The position numbers were made by a program, and so were the translations under genes. Shown here piece after piece: positions 27,601-35,490 of a DNA stretch of 64,000 nt. The notes beneath the pieces were generated by a model that saw only the letters and a program-made list of their open reading frames with translations, had not been told where the DNA came from and ran no database searches. Source of the stretch: an uncultured Desulfobacter sp. GTDB taxonomy: Bacteria > Desulfobacterota > Desulfobacteria > Desulfobacterales > Desulfobacteraceae. The number at the start of each line of letters is the position of its first letter. The stretch's first letter is position 1. The DNA lies in NCBI RefSeq assembly GCF_963664415.1, contig NZ_OY761441.1:124001-188000 (forward strand), given 5' to 3'.

Positions 27601-27779
27601 ACCTGTTCAGCACTGGCACCGGGATAGGCAGTCTGCACGGTGATGCTGTTCACAGGCATTGCAGGAAACCCTTCTATGCGGATGGAGAACAAGGTAAACG
27701 CGCCTGCGAGCAAAACAAGGATCATCAGAAGGTTTGCGGCCACAGGATTTCTGGTAAACCAGGCAGATAATCCATGCAT
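24639..27779 (-). CDS. RND efflux transporter permease subunit (AcrB/MdtC type)
   Basis: 1046 residues, full length for the HAE family. A proton-driven inner membrane trimer that drives export through an adaptor and a TolC-like channel. The first membrane helix follows WFTRNPVAANLLMI. Two large periplasmic loops and twelve helices are seen. The proton-relay pair sits in TM4 (GILVDDAIVVGES) and its counterpart in the second half is VTGVVVNDSLVLLSRF. It is the last gene of the outer-membrane factor, adaptor, pump operon (minus), three bases after the adaptor. Substrate unknown. The divergent two-component pair at 30914 may regulate it. Confidence 0.92.
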   Translation of the reverse strand: MHGLSAWFTRNPVAANLLMILVLLAGAFTLFSIRIEGFPAMPVNSITVQTAYPGASAEQVDRGVSRKIENALEGMPGIKKISSISSEANSTVTVKKTSGFDMDRFQNEIQSRVDSIFNLPDRAERPVVTRDEFNVMGLIVQVYGGTDEMTLQQTARQVKEDLLSHPKITRIEVFGKKPREIRIEVDMDKLRSHGMTLEEVASAINQASLDYSTGSIESKSGKIVIRADKKAFSFEEFSNIGVRTLGNGTQILVKDVATVVDGFEEEPFFARFQGRPSVGMLIYTGQKGDLLAVNKAAKQVVDKIRPGLPKGIKIDIWAEQATYMKDRLKLLASNAWQGLLIVFLLLALFLNVKLALWVAIGIPISLACAVSVMGERFLNYSLNDITTFGMIIVLGILVDDAIVVGESVFEARKETSDPVEGTIKGVHRVSTATVFGCFTTVAAFYPLLLIENEIGKLFASFSVVVIISVMASMLESKLVLPAHLAAISITHGDSGQPGHRGGISRLWDRVQGGASRVMAYANTRIYRPMLKITLTHRYAALFFLVTVAVCGISLITNGWIRTVFFPQVPGQIITITLKTRSGSPADLTTAHISLIEKQAQKLNTAAMAELNTDKPPIVRIMTSVTGTNQAEIYAELQPEAHRQLSTIQTLNRWRKRVGTLEGVESLVFSGSFETGGGFILELGAREPSLLKDAVARFEHDLGTINGIYDIRDDFETGKPRMRLLLKPEARHLGLTPSDLASQIGNAFGGLDVQRIQRGTEEVKVVVKSRKDRRKYIRDLLLSRIRTSNGLWVPLSLVADIQSGVEPSAIVRQDKKQVVQVQANLDKDVISENEAMSRIEKDIAPRLKKMYPQLTVKAAGAIEDMAEMKGGMIRALVMILILIYALLAVPLKSYWQPFVIMSVIPFGFVGAVIGHRVMGFDLSVLSFFGMLAVTGVVVNDSLVLLSRFNKVNEAHPDSPTFFQALILSGNSRFRAIVLTTMTTVCGLVPLLSETSEQAQYLIPAAISLAFGELFATPVTLFIVPVLIHIGHDAKRVAGHVTNYRHSR

Positions 27780-27782
27780 GGT

Positions 27783-28994
27783 CTACCCCCTTTCCTTAAT
27801 CTTGGGCTCAACCAGAAGCCCGCCGGCAAAACTTGCGTTAGGGGACACCGCAACCCTTAAGGGATTCTGGCCTTTGGTTTCATCCGAACGGATATAGACC
27901 ACCCCGTTGCCGTAAAAAAGAGGCGTTGCATGAACCGGTTCAAGCCGGTTGGTTTCATCCACAAACCAAACCACCCCCTGCCGGGTCAATGCCGTTTGCG
28001 GAAGGGCCAAAAGGCCCGGTACCTTTTGGCCTTCAATCTCCACCCGGACAAAGGTACCGGGCAGCAGGGGCGGGGTCTGTGCCAAGGGCTGATTCACCTG
28101 GAGAAACAAGGTCTCAAGCCTTGAACCGGAATCAAGCCGTTGTCCCTTCCGCATCACCCGGGCCTGCCAGGAGGCGTTTTGCTGGGTGGATACCAGGCGG
28201 GCAGAAAGGGTTTGGCCGGGACCGGACAAGGGGGGCTGTTTTATTCTATATTCTTTTGAAAAATTGAGCCCCAGCAGGGCCAACTGGTCGGCACAAACGT
28301 GAATGCCCACCTCGGCGGTGTCTATACCGTAAAGTGAGAACACCTCATCCCCGGCTAAAAGGGTTTCGCCCGGATTGACATGGCGTTCAATGATCACCCC
28401 GTCAAAGGGGGCGCAAATTTTGGTGTATGACAGCCGGGTTCCGGAAAGGTCCAGTGCGTCTTGGGCTGCTTTAAAACCGGCTCTGGCCGAGTTAAGCTGG
28501 GGCCTTCGCAGTACCAGTTCAGAGGACGGAACTCCCTGTAATCCTGAGCGTTTCCAGTTCCTTTGGGCCTCTTTTGTCTCGCGTTGCTCTTTTAGTAGAT
28601 CAACCTTTGCCTGGGCCACCCGGTTCCGGTCCTCGCTGACCTGGGCCCGGTAAGCAGTCTCTTCTATTTTTACAAGCACCTGCCCTTTTTTGACCCGGAC
28701 CCCGGGCTGCAGCATGGGGTTGATATAGACAACTGGGCCGTCAACCCTTGATTTAATGGTGGACTGCCACAACGGATTGACCTCACCAAGTGCGGTAATC
28801 CGTGCAGGATAGGCCGAAGCGCAGACATCCTGTACCGTTACGGGTATGCCTGACGGCTTCACTTCTTCATCTTGTTGCAGCGCAACTTTGGCTGGTTTTG
28901 ATTCAAGAAAGAAAAATGCCCCGACCGTACATAACAGGGCCGTAATCATAAAGACGACGCCTTTTCCCGTAAGGATGTGAATTATTTTTTTCAT
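27783..28994 (-). CDS. RND efflux periplasmic adaptor subunit (HlyD/AcrA family)
   Basis: 403 residues with an N-terminal membrane anchor (VVFMITALLCTVGAFFFL). A membrane-fusion protein that joins the inner membrane pump to the outer membrane channel. The lipoyl half-motifs are VVYINPMLQPGVRVKKGQVL and CAPFDGVIIERHVNPGE, flanking an alpha-hairpin of about 70 residues (RNRVAQAKVDLLKEQRETKE). A beta barrel and a membrane-proximal domain follow. Three bases separate it from the pump gene. It belongs to the same minus-strand operon as the outer membrane lipoprotein. Confidence 0.9.
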   Translation of the reverse strand: MKKIIHILTGKGVVFMITALLCTVGAFFFLESKPAKVALQQDEEVKPSGIPVTVQDVCASAYPARITALGEVNPLWQSTIKSRVDGPVVYINPMLQPGVRVKKGQVLVKIEETAYRAQVSEDRNRVAQAKVDLLKEQRETKEAQRNWKRSGLQGVPSSELVLRRPQLNSARAGFKAAQDALDLSGTRLSYTKICAPFDGVIIERHVNPGETLLAGDEVFSLYGIDTAEVGIHVCADQLALLGLNFSKEYRIKQPPLSGPGQTLSARLVSTQQNASWQARVMRKGQRLDSGSRLETLFLQVNQPLAQTPPLLPGTFVRVEIEGQKVPGLLALPQTALTRQGVVWFVDETNRLEPVHATPLFYGNGVVYIRSDETKGQNPLRVAVSPNASFAGGLLVEPKIKERG

Positions 28995-29064
28995 TTATAC
29001 TCTGAGTTCCTGATTTTTAAAATTTTTTCAAGCCGACAATCGCAGAAAATCAAGCCCTTGGGAC

Positions 29065-30483
29065 TCAAAGGCCGGTACCTGCGGCAATGGCCAGATTCAC
29101 CCGGTTGCTCAGCCGGTCGGCCAGGGCCTGGTTCAGCCGCAGTTTCACGGAAATCTCCTGCTCTTTGGCAATGAGCAGCGTCTGGATATTGTCCAGCCCC
29201 TGGCGGTACCGGTCAGCAAAGTAGCGGCTGCTCTTTTCTGACTCTGTTGCTGCGATCCCAAGGGCTTTGGCCTGGACCGCCAGCTGATTTTCCAGGGTGA
29301 GCGCATTTTCCACTTCAGACAATGCCTGCAGCACAACCGCATGAAGATCCTGGATGGCGGCATCGGCTTCAAGGTGTCCTGCCCTTGCTTCATCCCGCAG
29401 CCGTCCACTCTGGAACAGCGGCTGGAACACCGATCCCAAAAAAACCCAATAAGTTGTGGCACTGCCGATGTCCGACAGCGTTGTTCCGGACCGGAACAGT
29501 TCGGCTGACAACGTTACCCCGGGCAGTCTGGCCTTATCCTTGGCACTGGCTTGCGCTAAAGCTGCATCCACCCGGGCAAAAGCTGCCCGGATATCCGGCC
29601 GGTTTAAAAGAACCGCTGCCGGCGTATCCGGTTCCGGCAGGGCTAAGGCTGGCCATTCCCGGCCGCAGGTGAGTTGTCCTTGCGGATACCGGCCAAGAAG
29701 GAGTTCTAAGGTGCGGATGAAATCGGCAAGATCTGCCTGTTGTGCGCTTAAATCGGCTTTGGCCACCTGGGTTCGGGTTCTGGCGGCGGCATACTCGTCC
29801 AGGCTGCCGATGCCGTCCCGGTACCGGTGGATCAGGACATCTTCGATCTGCTGCAAAACCGCCAGGCGCTGGGTTTCAATGGCCTTGGCCCTGCGGGCGG
29901 CTTTCTGGCGGATCCATGCCTGGATCACCCGGGCGGCCAGGGCATCCCGGGCCTTTAGAAGATCCTGTTCCTTTGCCTGGACCTCCTGGTCCGCCGCCGT
30001 GTATTCATCAGCCAACCGGCCCCACAGATCGATCTCCCAGCTCACTTTGGCTGTGATTTTGTGGATATTCCGGGTATCGGAATTGTACTCCTGGTTGTTC
30101 CTTGTACTGGAAAAGCCCGCATCCACCTTTGGCATTGACTGGGAGCCTGGCCCTGAAAGCAGATATCTTTGGGACTGAAGCCTGAACGCCAGCGCTTTTA
30201 TGTCCGGGTTGTTTTTAAGGGCTTCGTCGACAAGGGCCTTAAGTTCACCAGAGTCAATAAGGTCCAGGAGCCGGGAGGTTATAGGCAAGGTTTCCGGTCT
30301 GCTGGATGTGGTGACGGATGTATTGGCGGACGATTCGGCAGATGTGCCAAATGTTTCGGGAATGCCGTCCGGAAGGGCTGCAGCCCCCCTTGAAGCCGTT
30401 GCGATACACCCTTGCAGCCACACGGCGGAAATGATCACCCAAAGGCCAAGGAAAGCATTTAGCTTATGTATCGTTTCTTTCAT
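29065..30483 (-). CDS. Outer membrane efflux lipoprotein (TolC/NodT family)
   Basis: 472 residues from ATG 30483. A longer frame reaches 30519, but its first codons are not signal-like. The leader LWVIISAVWLQGC ends in a lipobox with the acylated Cys at residue 26. Two repeats of the OEP fold follow, each with long helices (KVSWEIDLWGRLADEYTAA in the first, VFLGSVFQPLFQSGRLRDEA in the second), as in CusC and OprM. It forms the outer membrane exit duct for the adaptor and pump encoded directly downstream; the 70-base gap to the adaptor gene holds no terminator. Confidence 0.9.
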   Translation of the reverse strand: MKETIHKLNAFLGLWVIISAVWLQGCIATASRGAAALPDGIPETFGTSAESSANTSVTTSSRPETLPITSRLLDLIDSGELKALVDEALKNNPDIKALAFRLQSQRYLLSGPGSQSMPKVDAGFSSTRNNQEYNSDTRNIHKITAKVSWEIDLWGRLADEYTAADQEVQAKEQDLLKARDALAARVIQAWIRQKAARRAKAIETQRLAVLQQIEDVLIHRYRDGIGSLDEYAAARTRTQVAKADLSAQQADLADFIRTLELLLGRYPQGQLTCGREWPALALPEPDTPAAVLLNRPDIRAAFARVDAALAQASAKDKARLPGVTLSAELFRSGTTLSDIGSATTYWVFLGSVFQPLFQSGRLRDEARAGHLEADAAIQDLHAVVLQALSEVENALTLENQLAVQAKALGIAATESEKSSRYFADRYRQGLDNIQTLLIAKEQEISVKLRLNQALADRLSNRVNLAIAAGTGL

Positions 30484-30493
30484 ATCGACACCA

Positions 30494-30633
30494 TCAGAAT
30501 TCGTAGCCGATACCGGCACCGATGGTCAATTCTTCCTGCTTGAAAAAGTTAATATTGGCATCTGCCCGGCCAAGGCCAGTGACGGTATCATCAGTATTAA
30601 CAGAAGCGTGGTACAGTATTTTTGCAATCTCAT
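30494..30633 (-). pseudogene. Remnant of an outer membrane protein: leader joined to C-terminal strand
   Basis: From ATG 30633 the minus strand gives a clear signal peptide (KYCTTLLLILMIPSLALAGQ) and then loses its frame. The neighbouring frame gives ANINFFKQEELTIGAGIGYE followed by Phe and a stop at 30494, which looks like the terminal amphipathic strand of a beta-barrel (aromatic last residue). The whole body of the gene is deleted. It lies just upstream of the efflux lipoprotein gene. Confidence 0.55.
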
Positions 30634-30724
30634 TTTTTTCTTCTTTTGGTTGGTGTGGTTAATGATCAATGGTCGGATAGTAAGGGGATTTTGGGCTGTC
30701 GTCTGTTGACTTTGTGTACCCGAT

Positions 30725-30808
30725 TGTATCCAAATGTATCCAAGAATTTCCAAGTTGACCCCGGGCCAGGCACACTGCCGGAACCCGAAGGTACAAATTG
30801 GTACAATT
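30725..30808. promoter_or_regulatory. Candidate OmpR-family operators: two pairs of direct repeats with 10-bp period
   Basis: TGTATCCAA occurs at 30725 and again at 30735. GGTACAA occurs at 30790 and again at 30800 (GGTACAAATT then GGTACAATT). OmpR-family dimers bind head-to-tail half sites spaced 10-11 bp, and the gene for such a regulator starts at 30914. They lie between that gene and the divergent efflux operon, so they could control either. Confidence 0.4.
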
Positions 30809-30913
30809 CAATACACAACCGATACAGATCTATTGAAAAAAAGCGGTTATTTATGTGAAAATAAAACGTTTCGCTAATGTACAACCTGTCATTTAACTTG
30901 TTTGGAACCGCCC

Positions 30914-31639
30914 ATGGATGAGAAAACAACTGTTTTGCTGGTAGAAGACGACCGCCGCCTAGGAGATCTGATTGCCAGATATTTATCCCGTAATGGTTTT
31001 GATGTCTCTATTGAAAGGCGGGGGGATACAGCCCCTGCCCTAATTATCAAACAGATCCCTGATCTTGTCATTCTGGATTTGATGCTGCCGGGTATGGACG
31101 GTCTGGAGGTGTGCCGTAATGTCCGCCCAAGATTCAATGGGCCTATTTTAATGCTCACCGCAAGGGAAGATGACATGGACCAGGTGGCAGGTCTTGAAGT
31201 GGGTGCTGATGATTATGTGATAAAACCGGTGAAGCCCCGGGTGCTGCTGGCGCGTATCCGGGCGTTGCTGCGGCGGTTTGAGAAAAAGAAAAACTTTTTT
31301 TTTGAACCAGCCGATCCGAAAGACCAGGATGAACTGGTGTTTAACAGCCTTGTTGTCACCAGATCCTCCCGCACGGTTACGCTGGGAGGGCAAACGGTGG
31401 AACTGACCACCAGCGAGTTTGACCTGCTCTGGCTTCTGGCCGAACACAGCGGTCGTATCCTTGACAGGGATACCATCTGCCAGAAACTTAAGGGCATTGA
31501 ATATGACGGCCTGGACCGCAGTATTGATTTGGCCGTCTCCCGGCTTCGCAAAAAGCTTTACGATGACCCTGAAAGGGCAAAACGCATTAAAACGGTCTGG
31601 GGCAAGGGGTACCTTTTTGTCCCGGACGCCTGGAAATAA
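30914..31639 (+). CDS. OmpR/RstA-family response regulator
   Basis: 241 residues from ATG 30914 (an in-frame TTG lies four codons earlier). Receiver domain 6-120: VLLVEDDRRLG holds the acidic pair, phospho-acceptor Asp in LVILDLMLPGMDG, Thr in MLTARED and Lys in DYVIKPVKP. The winged-helix DNA-binding domain covers 145-240 (TSEFDLLWLLAEHSGRIL, DRSIDLAVSRLRKKL, VWGKGYLF). The kinase gene starts one base after the stop. The divergent RND efflux operon and the direct repeats in the shared upstream region suggest regulation of efflux; this is inference. Confidence 0.92.
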   Translation: MDEKTTVLLVEDDRRLGDLIARYLSRNGFDVSIERRGDTAPALIIKQIPDLVILDLMLPGMDGLEVCRNVRPRFNGPILMLTAREDDMDQVAGLEVGADDYVIKPVKPRVLLARIRALLRRFEKKKNFFFEPADPKDQDELVFNSLVVTRSSRTVTLGGQTVELTTSEFDLLWLLAEHSGRILDRDTICQKLKGIEYDGLDRSIDLAVSRLRKKLYDDPERAKRIKTVWGKGYLFVPDAWK

Positions 31640-31640
31640 A

Positions 31641-32948
31641 ATGAAACGGATTTTTTTCTCTTTTTTTTTGCTTACCATGGCCAGTTTGGTCACCTGGCAG
31701 TTTGTGGTTGCTCCGTTGGCCGGCCGGCTCGTGGATGAATACTTTGATCGGGAGCTTGATCAATATTACGGATCACTTGTCAAAGGTATCTATAATATGC
31801 TTCTTGAGGATATTGAAGCGTTGCCCCAGGATCAATGGGCGGATTATATAAAGCGCCGACAGCCTCAGTTTGGTTATCAGCTGGCTATTGATTCAATGGA
31901 TTCTCTTGCGTTAAAGGAAAAAGACCGGGTTATTTTGAACCGGAGCGGTATTGTTGTACAAAAAGACGGGGATCTGTATTACAAACGTATCGGTGCAAGC
32001 CGCCAGGTGGTTACCATGGGGCCGTTGCCTGAATTTGATCCCCCCATGCGTGTGGAAATGGTGTTCTGGAGCATGGTGGTTGTCAATTTTGCTTTAATGA
32101 CCCTGTTGTGGACCATGCCGTTCTGGCTCAAGCTGCGGCGCATCAGCCTGGCGGCTGAACGTTTCGGTAAAGCGGACTTCACTACCCGGGTCACAATATC
32201 ACAACGGTCCGCACTGTTTCCCGTGGCCAGATCTTTTAATGATATGGCCGGAAAAATTCAACAGCTGATCGCATCCCATAAGGAGCTTACCGGCGCGGTT
32301 TCCCATGAGCTGCGCACACCCATTTCACGAATCCGGTTCAGCATGGAAATGCTCGAGATGGCCAAAGACAAAGAGGAACTTCACGAAAATATCCTGGAAA
32401 TTCACAAGGATATTAATGAACTGGAAACATTGGTGTCCGAATTATTGATGTATGCGCGGTTTGACCGGGAAACACCATATCTTGAACGGGTTGAAATACC
32501 TGTGGACGCTTTGATCAAAGAGATTGCCAGAAAGGAAGGCAAGACATCGCCCTATATCCGGATTCAATGCGTTGTACCGGAACATAATAAGGACTGTAGG
32601 ATCGTGGCCGAACCCCGCTATATGTCCAGGGCGTTGGGCAATCTTGTCCAGAATGCCGGGAAATATGCAAGCAGCAGAGTAAATATCGTGTTTGAAAAAA
32701 CAGATGCCTTTTGCATGATTTATGTGGATGATGACGGCCCAGGGGTGCCCCAAGCGGATTACAAACGAATTTTTAAAGCCTTTGTCCGCTTAGATGAAAG
32801 CCGCAGCCGGGATACCGGGGGGTACGGCATGGGCTTGGCCATTGTCAAAAGAATCATGGCCTGGCACGGCGGGGAGGTTTTTGTGTCAAAATCTTTGCTT
32901 GGCGGTGCCCGGTTTACCATCCGATGGCCGGCAGACCATGGCACATGA
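31641..32948 (+). CDS. Sensor histidine kinase (RstB-like)
   Basis: 435 residues from ATG 31641, one base after the regulator stop; a longer frame overlaps the regulator and is rejected. N-terminal membrane helix (FFSFFLLTMASLVTWQFVV), a periplasmic sensor of about 115 residues, a second helix (MVVVNFALMTLLWTMPFW), and a HAMP linker. HisKA with the phosphorylated His in GAVSHELRTPISRIRF, and HATPase with N box NLVQNAGKYA, G1 DDGPGVP and G2 GYGMGLAIVKRI. It forms a two-component pair with the preceding OmpR-type regulator. The ligand is unknown. A weak GC hairpin followed by TTTTTT at 32963-32990 may end the transcript. Confidence 0.92.
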   Translation: MKRIFFSFFLLTMASLVTWQFVVAPLAGRLVDEYFDRELDQYYGSLVKGIYNMLLEDIEALPQDQWADYIKRRQPQFGYQLAIDSMDSLALKEKDRVILNRSGIVVQKDGDLYYKRIGASRQVVTMGPLPEFDPPMRVEMVFWSMVVVNFALMTLLWTMPFWLKLRRISLAAERFGKADFTTRVTISQRSALFPVARSFNDMAGKIQQLIASHKELTGAVSHELRTPISRIRFSMEMLEMAKDKEELHENILEIHKDINELETLVSELLMYARFDRETPYLERVEIPVDALIKEIARKEGKTSPYIRIQCVVPEHNKDCRIVAEPRYMSRALGNLVQNAGKYASSRVNIVFEKTDAFCMIYVDDDGPGVPQADYKRIFKAFVRLDESRSRDTGGYGMGLAIVKRIMAWHGGEVFVSKSLLGGARFTIRWPADHGT

Positions 32949-32990
32949 TCCGGCTTGTCCACTGCCCGAGTGTATGGATGGGCCTTTTTT

Positions 32991-33086
32991 ATATAACAGC
33001 CACGGGCTGACCTGACATATCAACTGCCAGGCATAACCCACAACAAAGTTTGAAAGATCTTAGTAACTTACCCAGGCTTTCTTATA
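32991..33086 (-). repeat. Dispersed two-hairpin intergenic repeat, copy 4a (full, inverted)
   Basis: Read on minus: TATAAGAAAGCCTGGGTAAG, AAACTTTGTTGTGGG, then TGATATGTCAGGTCAGCCCG up to CTGTTATAT. Very close to copy 1 at 5976. It meets copy 4b end to end in opposite orientation. Confidence 0.8.
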
Positions 33087-33175
33087 AAAAAAACTGAACT
33101 AACCGGTTAGTTTCTTTCATGATTTGTTGTGGCCCAACCTCGGTGAAAGACCAGGTCGGCCCATGGCCGTTATAA
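33087..33175 (+). repeat. Dispersed repeat, copy 4b, with an inserted perfect palindrome
   Basis: Ends TTTCATGATTTGTTGTGG ... GGTCGGCCCATGGCCGTTATAAG like the other copies. Its 5' hairpin, however, is replaced by the 16-base perfect palindrome AACTAACCGGTTAGTT (33097-33112). Together with copy 4a it forms a 185-base inverted pair between the sensor kinase gene and the dsdA remnant. Confidence 0.7.
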
Positions 33176-33202
33176 GAACGTCTCAATTTTGATCGAGTCG
33201 CT

Positions 33203-33438
33203 TTAACGACTGTGCCTGTAATATCGCTGTATCACAGATTTGGGAATCATTCCGCCGCCCGTTGCCCAGACAAAGTGGGTGGCGTTTTCACGTCTTGATG
33301 TTAGTCCGTGTTGAACTGGATCACTTACATCTTCAGCGCTGCGCAACAAGCTGGTTGGGCCGGCGGCTCCCGATGGTTCGATGAATATTGATTCCCGGTC
33401 GGCCATGGCCTGTAAAAGTTGGTAAAGGGTGTTTAACG
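33203..33438 (-). pseudogene. Remnant of D-serine ammonia-lyase (dsdA), C-terminal end
   Basis: Minus-strand codons give LYQLLQAMADRESIFIEPSG, a stretch resembling the end of the PLP fold, and ATHFVWATGGGMIP, the conserved C-terminal motif of D-serine dehydratase. A stop follows at 33203. Only about the last 75 of some 440 residues remain, with no start codon of its own and a chemoreceptor gene right behind it. Confidence 0.7.
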
Positions 33439-33465
33439 TAGGAATCTACACCATGATACTTTTAG

Positions 33466-34887
33466 TTAAATATCACTGACCATAGCAGATAACTTCTTTG
33501 CTAAGGACGCTAATTCTTCTGCCTTGGATGTCAATTTGGAGCTGTTTTGGGCAATCTGGCTCGCAGACTCATGCACAACAGTAATATCTTCAGCAATTTC
33601 TGTTGATACCGAAGAACTCTGGTTTATGTTATCGTTTATCTCGGCGATCCGGGAAGAGGCATTCCCGACATTTTTGGAGATTTCCTGACTTGTAACAGCT
33701 TGCTCTTCAACAGCAGAGGCAATAGAAGAAACAATATCATTAATTTCATTTATCCCATCTGATATGTTCTCAATTTCAGAGACGGTACCGTCGGTTGAAG
33801 TCTGAATAGTTTCAACTGTTCGTTTGATTTCTTCAGTAGCATCAGATGTTTGCTTTGCAAGTTCTTTTATCTCGGCGGCAACAATAGCAAACCCTTTACC
33901 GGATTCTCCTGCTCTGGCAGCTTCGATGGTGGCATTTAATGCCAACAAATTTGTTTGTTCTGAAATGTCTGAGATAACTTCGGTAACATTGGTTATCATC
34001 TTTGCTGATTCTCCAAGTTTGCTTACTTGAACAGACGCATTCTTCCCCTGCTCCACAGCAAGGTTTGTCATACTTCGTGCGTTTTCAGAATTTTTTGCAA
34101 TTTCATTAATGGTTGCATTCATTTCTTCAACTGCTGAGGCTACATGGTTCATGTTCATTGTTGTTTCTTCCATGGCGCTGGACATGGAATGCATATTTGA
34201 ACTCATCTCTTCAGATGCTGCCGCCACAGAATCAGATCTTTGTGAAGTATCAAGAGAATTTTGTTCAAACTGCTTTGATACTTCAAGCAAAGACTCAGAG
34301 GATGGTGTTAAGATCTTAGCAGTTTCTGATAATTGTTTAATTGAATCGACATTGGTGACCAATTCCACATGACCAATCTTTTTCCCAGTGTCATCCTTGA
34401 TATAGTGTGTATCGACCTGCATATATGTGCTGGGTGCATCAGGATATTCTTGACTATAATGAGTCGTCTGCTTCCCCTTTCGAAGGCAGCTGACCCCACA
34501 GTTTTCTGTCTCACATATATCAGCTTGCCAATTTGAACAATGTTTGCCAATTACACTTCTTTTATTCAAATTATGTTGGGCTAATAATGTTTCCGTAACT
34601 TTGTTAACAAATACCCATTTCATATTCATATCTGTCGTGGTCACTGGGAAAGCCATTGCATCCAACGATCCTTCCAGATAAAAAATCAATCGCTGCTTGC
34701 TGTAGTTCAGCTTTAGAAGGATGAGATTCATCACACTTAATATAATGGCAAGATAAAATAGCTTCTGTGCTTTTTCAGGATATTGGGCATCGCCATTGAA
34801 AATCTGAACCACGAAAAATCCTGTTATCACGAGGGCACAGATCCATAGGACCAGTTTGATTCTATGCGGGATATTTAACATGTTCAT
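33466..34887 (-). CDS. Methyl-accepting chemotaxis protein with cytoplasmic PAS domain
   Basis: 473 residues. Two closely spaced membrane helices (VLWICALVITGFFVVQI and KLFYLAIILSVMNLILL) leave almost no periplasmic part. A PAS domain follows (about 70-185) containing an unusual cluster of four Cys (CSNWQADICETENCGVSC), which could hold a metal or sense redox. The C-terminal signalling coiled coil has the invariant hairpin EQTNLLALNATIEAARAGE and a matching adaptation region. It reports to CheA/CheW. No chemotaxis operon is nearby. A GGAGAT site stands before the ATG. Confidence 0.9.
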   Translation of the reverse strand: MNMLNIPHRIKLVLWICALVITGFFVVQIFNGDAQYPEKAQKLFYLAIILSVMNLILLKLNYSKQRLIFYLEGSLDAMAFPVTTTDMNMKWVFVNKVTETLLAQHNLNKRSVIGKHCSNWQADICETENCGVSCLRKGKQTTHYSQEYPDAPSTYMQVDTHYIKDDTGKKIGHVELVTNVDSIKQLSETAKILTPSSESLLEVSKQFEQNSLDTSQRSDSVAAASEEMSSNMHSMSSAMEETTMNMNHVASAVEEMNATINEIAKNSENARSMTNLAVEQGKNASVQVSKLGESAKMITNVTEVISDISEQTNLLALNATIEAARAGESGKGFAIVAAEIKELAKQTSDATEEIKRTVETIQTSTDGTVSEIENISDGINEINDIVSSIASAVEEQAVTSQEISKNVGNASSRIAEINDNINQSSSVSTEIAEDITVVHESASQIAQNSSKLTSKAEELASLAKKLSAMVSDI

Positions 34888-34960
34888 CTCCTCATAATTG
34901 TTACGAATTTATGATAACATTGCGGTGTGCACGTCACACACGCAACCGCCCCTCCGGACC

Positions 34961-35488
34961 TCAAAGGCAGACTGCGGCCGGGCCCCGTATAGAAAGAGCC
35001 TGAGATATGCGGATTTCAACATCTCCTTTAAATAGTGTATCTGCCTTTACCCCGCCGCAGCTTCCCTTTGAGATCATGGAAACGATCACGGTGTACCGGT
35101 ATACTCCCGGTGTATGAAAGACCATATAAGTCTGAGGGAAACCGGTCAGAATTTCGGGGGGACCTTTTGCAGCAAGATCCTTCGGGGATTGAATTTTTTT
35201 CATGTTCACGGATACAAAAAATCCCTGGAGCAGTCGGGGCGGTTCCAGGGTAAAGGATAGAATGATTTTTTCCCCCACGGTTCCTGTCAATTGATCCTCC
35301 GCCAGCATGGCCTTATAGGTGTGATTGACCAGGGGACAATTATCCATCCCCTGTGGAAGGGCAAAGGCAGCCCAGGAGACCCAAAGGAGGAGTCCCAAAA
35401 GTATGGTCACAGTTTCCCTTACTGGAAGGTCCCGGCAGGGACGTAAACCGGAAAAGGTCCTCGTCCGCTGCCGGTGCTCAAAATTCAT
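34961..35488 (-). CDS. Exported protein at the end of the DMSO-reductase-type operon, function unknown
   Basis: 175 residues with a basic N-terminus and a signal-like hydrophobic stretch (VTILLGLLLWVSWAAFALP). The mature part looks beta-rich (GEKIILSFTLEPPRLLQGFF, YRYTVIVSMISKGSC) and has three conserved-looking Cys. It begins two bases after the stop of the DmsC-like anchor on the same strand, so it is the last gene of that operon and probably acts with the periplasmic-facing reductase. No family is recognised; a role as a periplasmic accessory is inference. Confidence 0.6.
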   Translation of the reverse strand: MNFEHRQRTRTFSGLRPCRDLPVRETVTILLGLLLWVSWAAFALPQGMDNCPLVNHTYKAMLAEDQLTGTVGEKIILSFTLEPPRLLQGFFVSVNMKKIQSPKDLAAKGPPEILTGFPQTYMVFHTPGVYRYTVIVSMISKGSCGGVKADTLFKGDVEIRISQALSIRGPAAVCL

Positions 35489-35490
35489 GA

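Noticed and set aside
31419..31640. Longer start for the sensor kinase inside the response regulator gene
   Set aside because: The added residues are a shadow of the regulator. The true membrane leader starts at ATG 31641, one base after its stop.
34932..34950. Short palindrome TGTGCACGTCACA upstream of the chemoreceptor, CRP-like
   Set aside because: The spacing is wrong for a CRP/FNR site and it is too short to be convincing alone.
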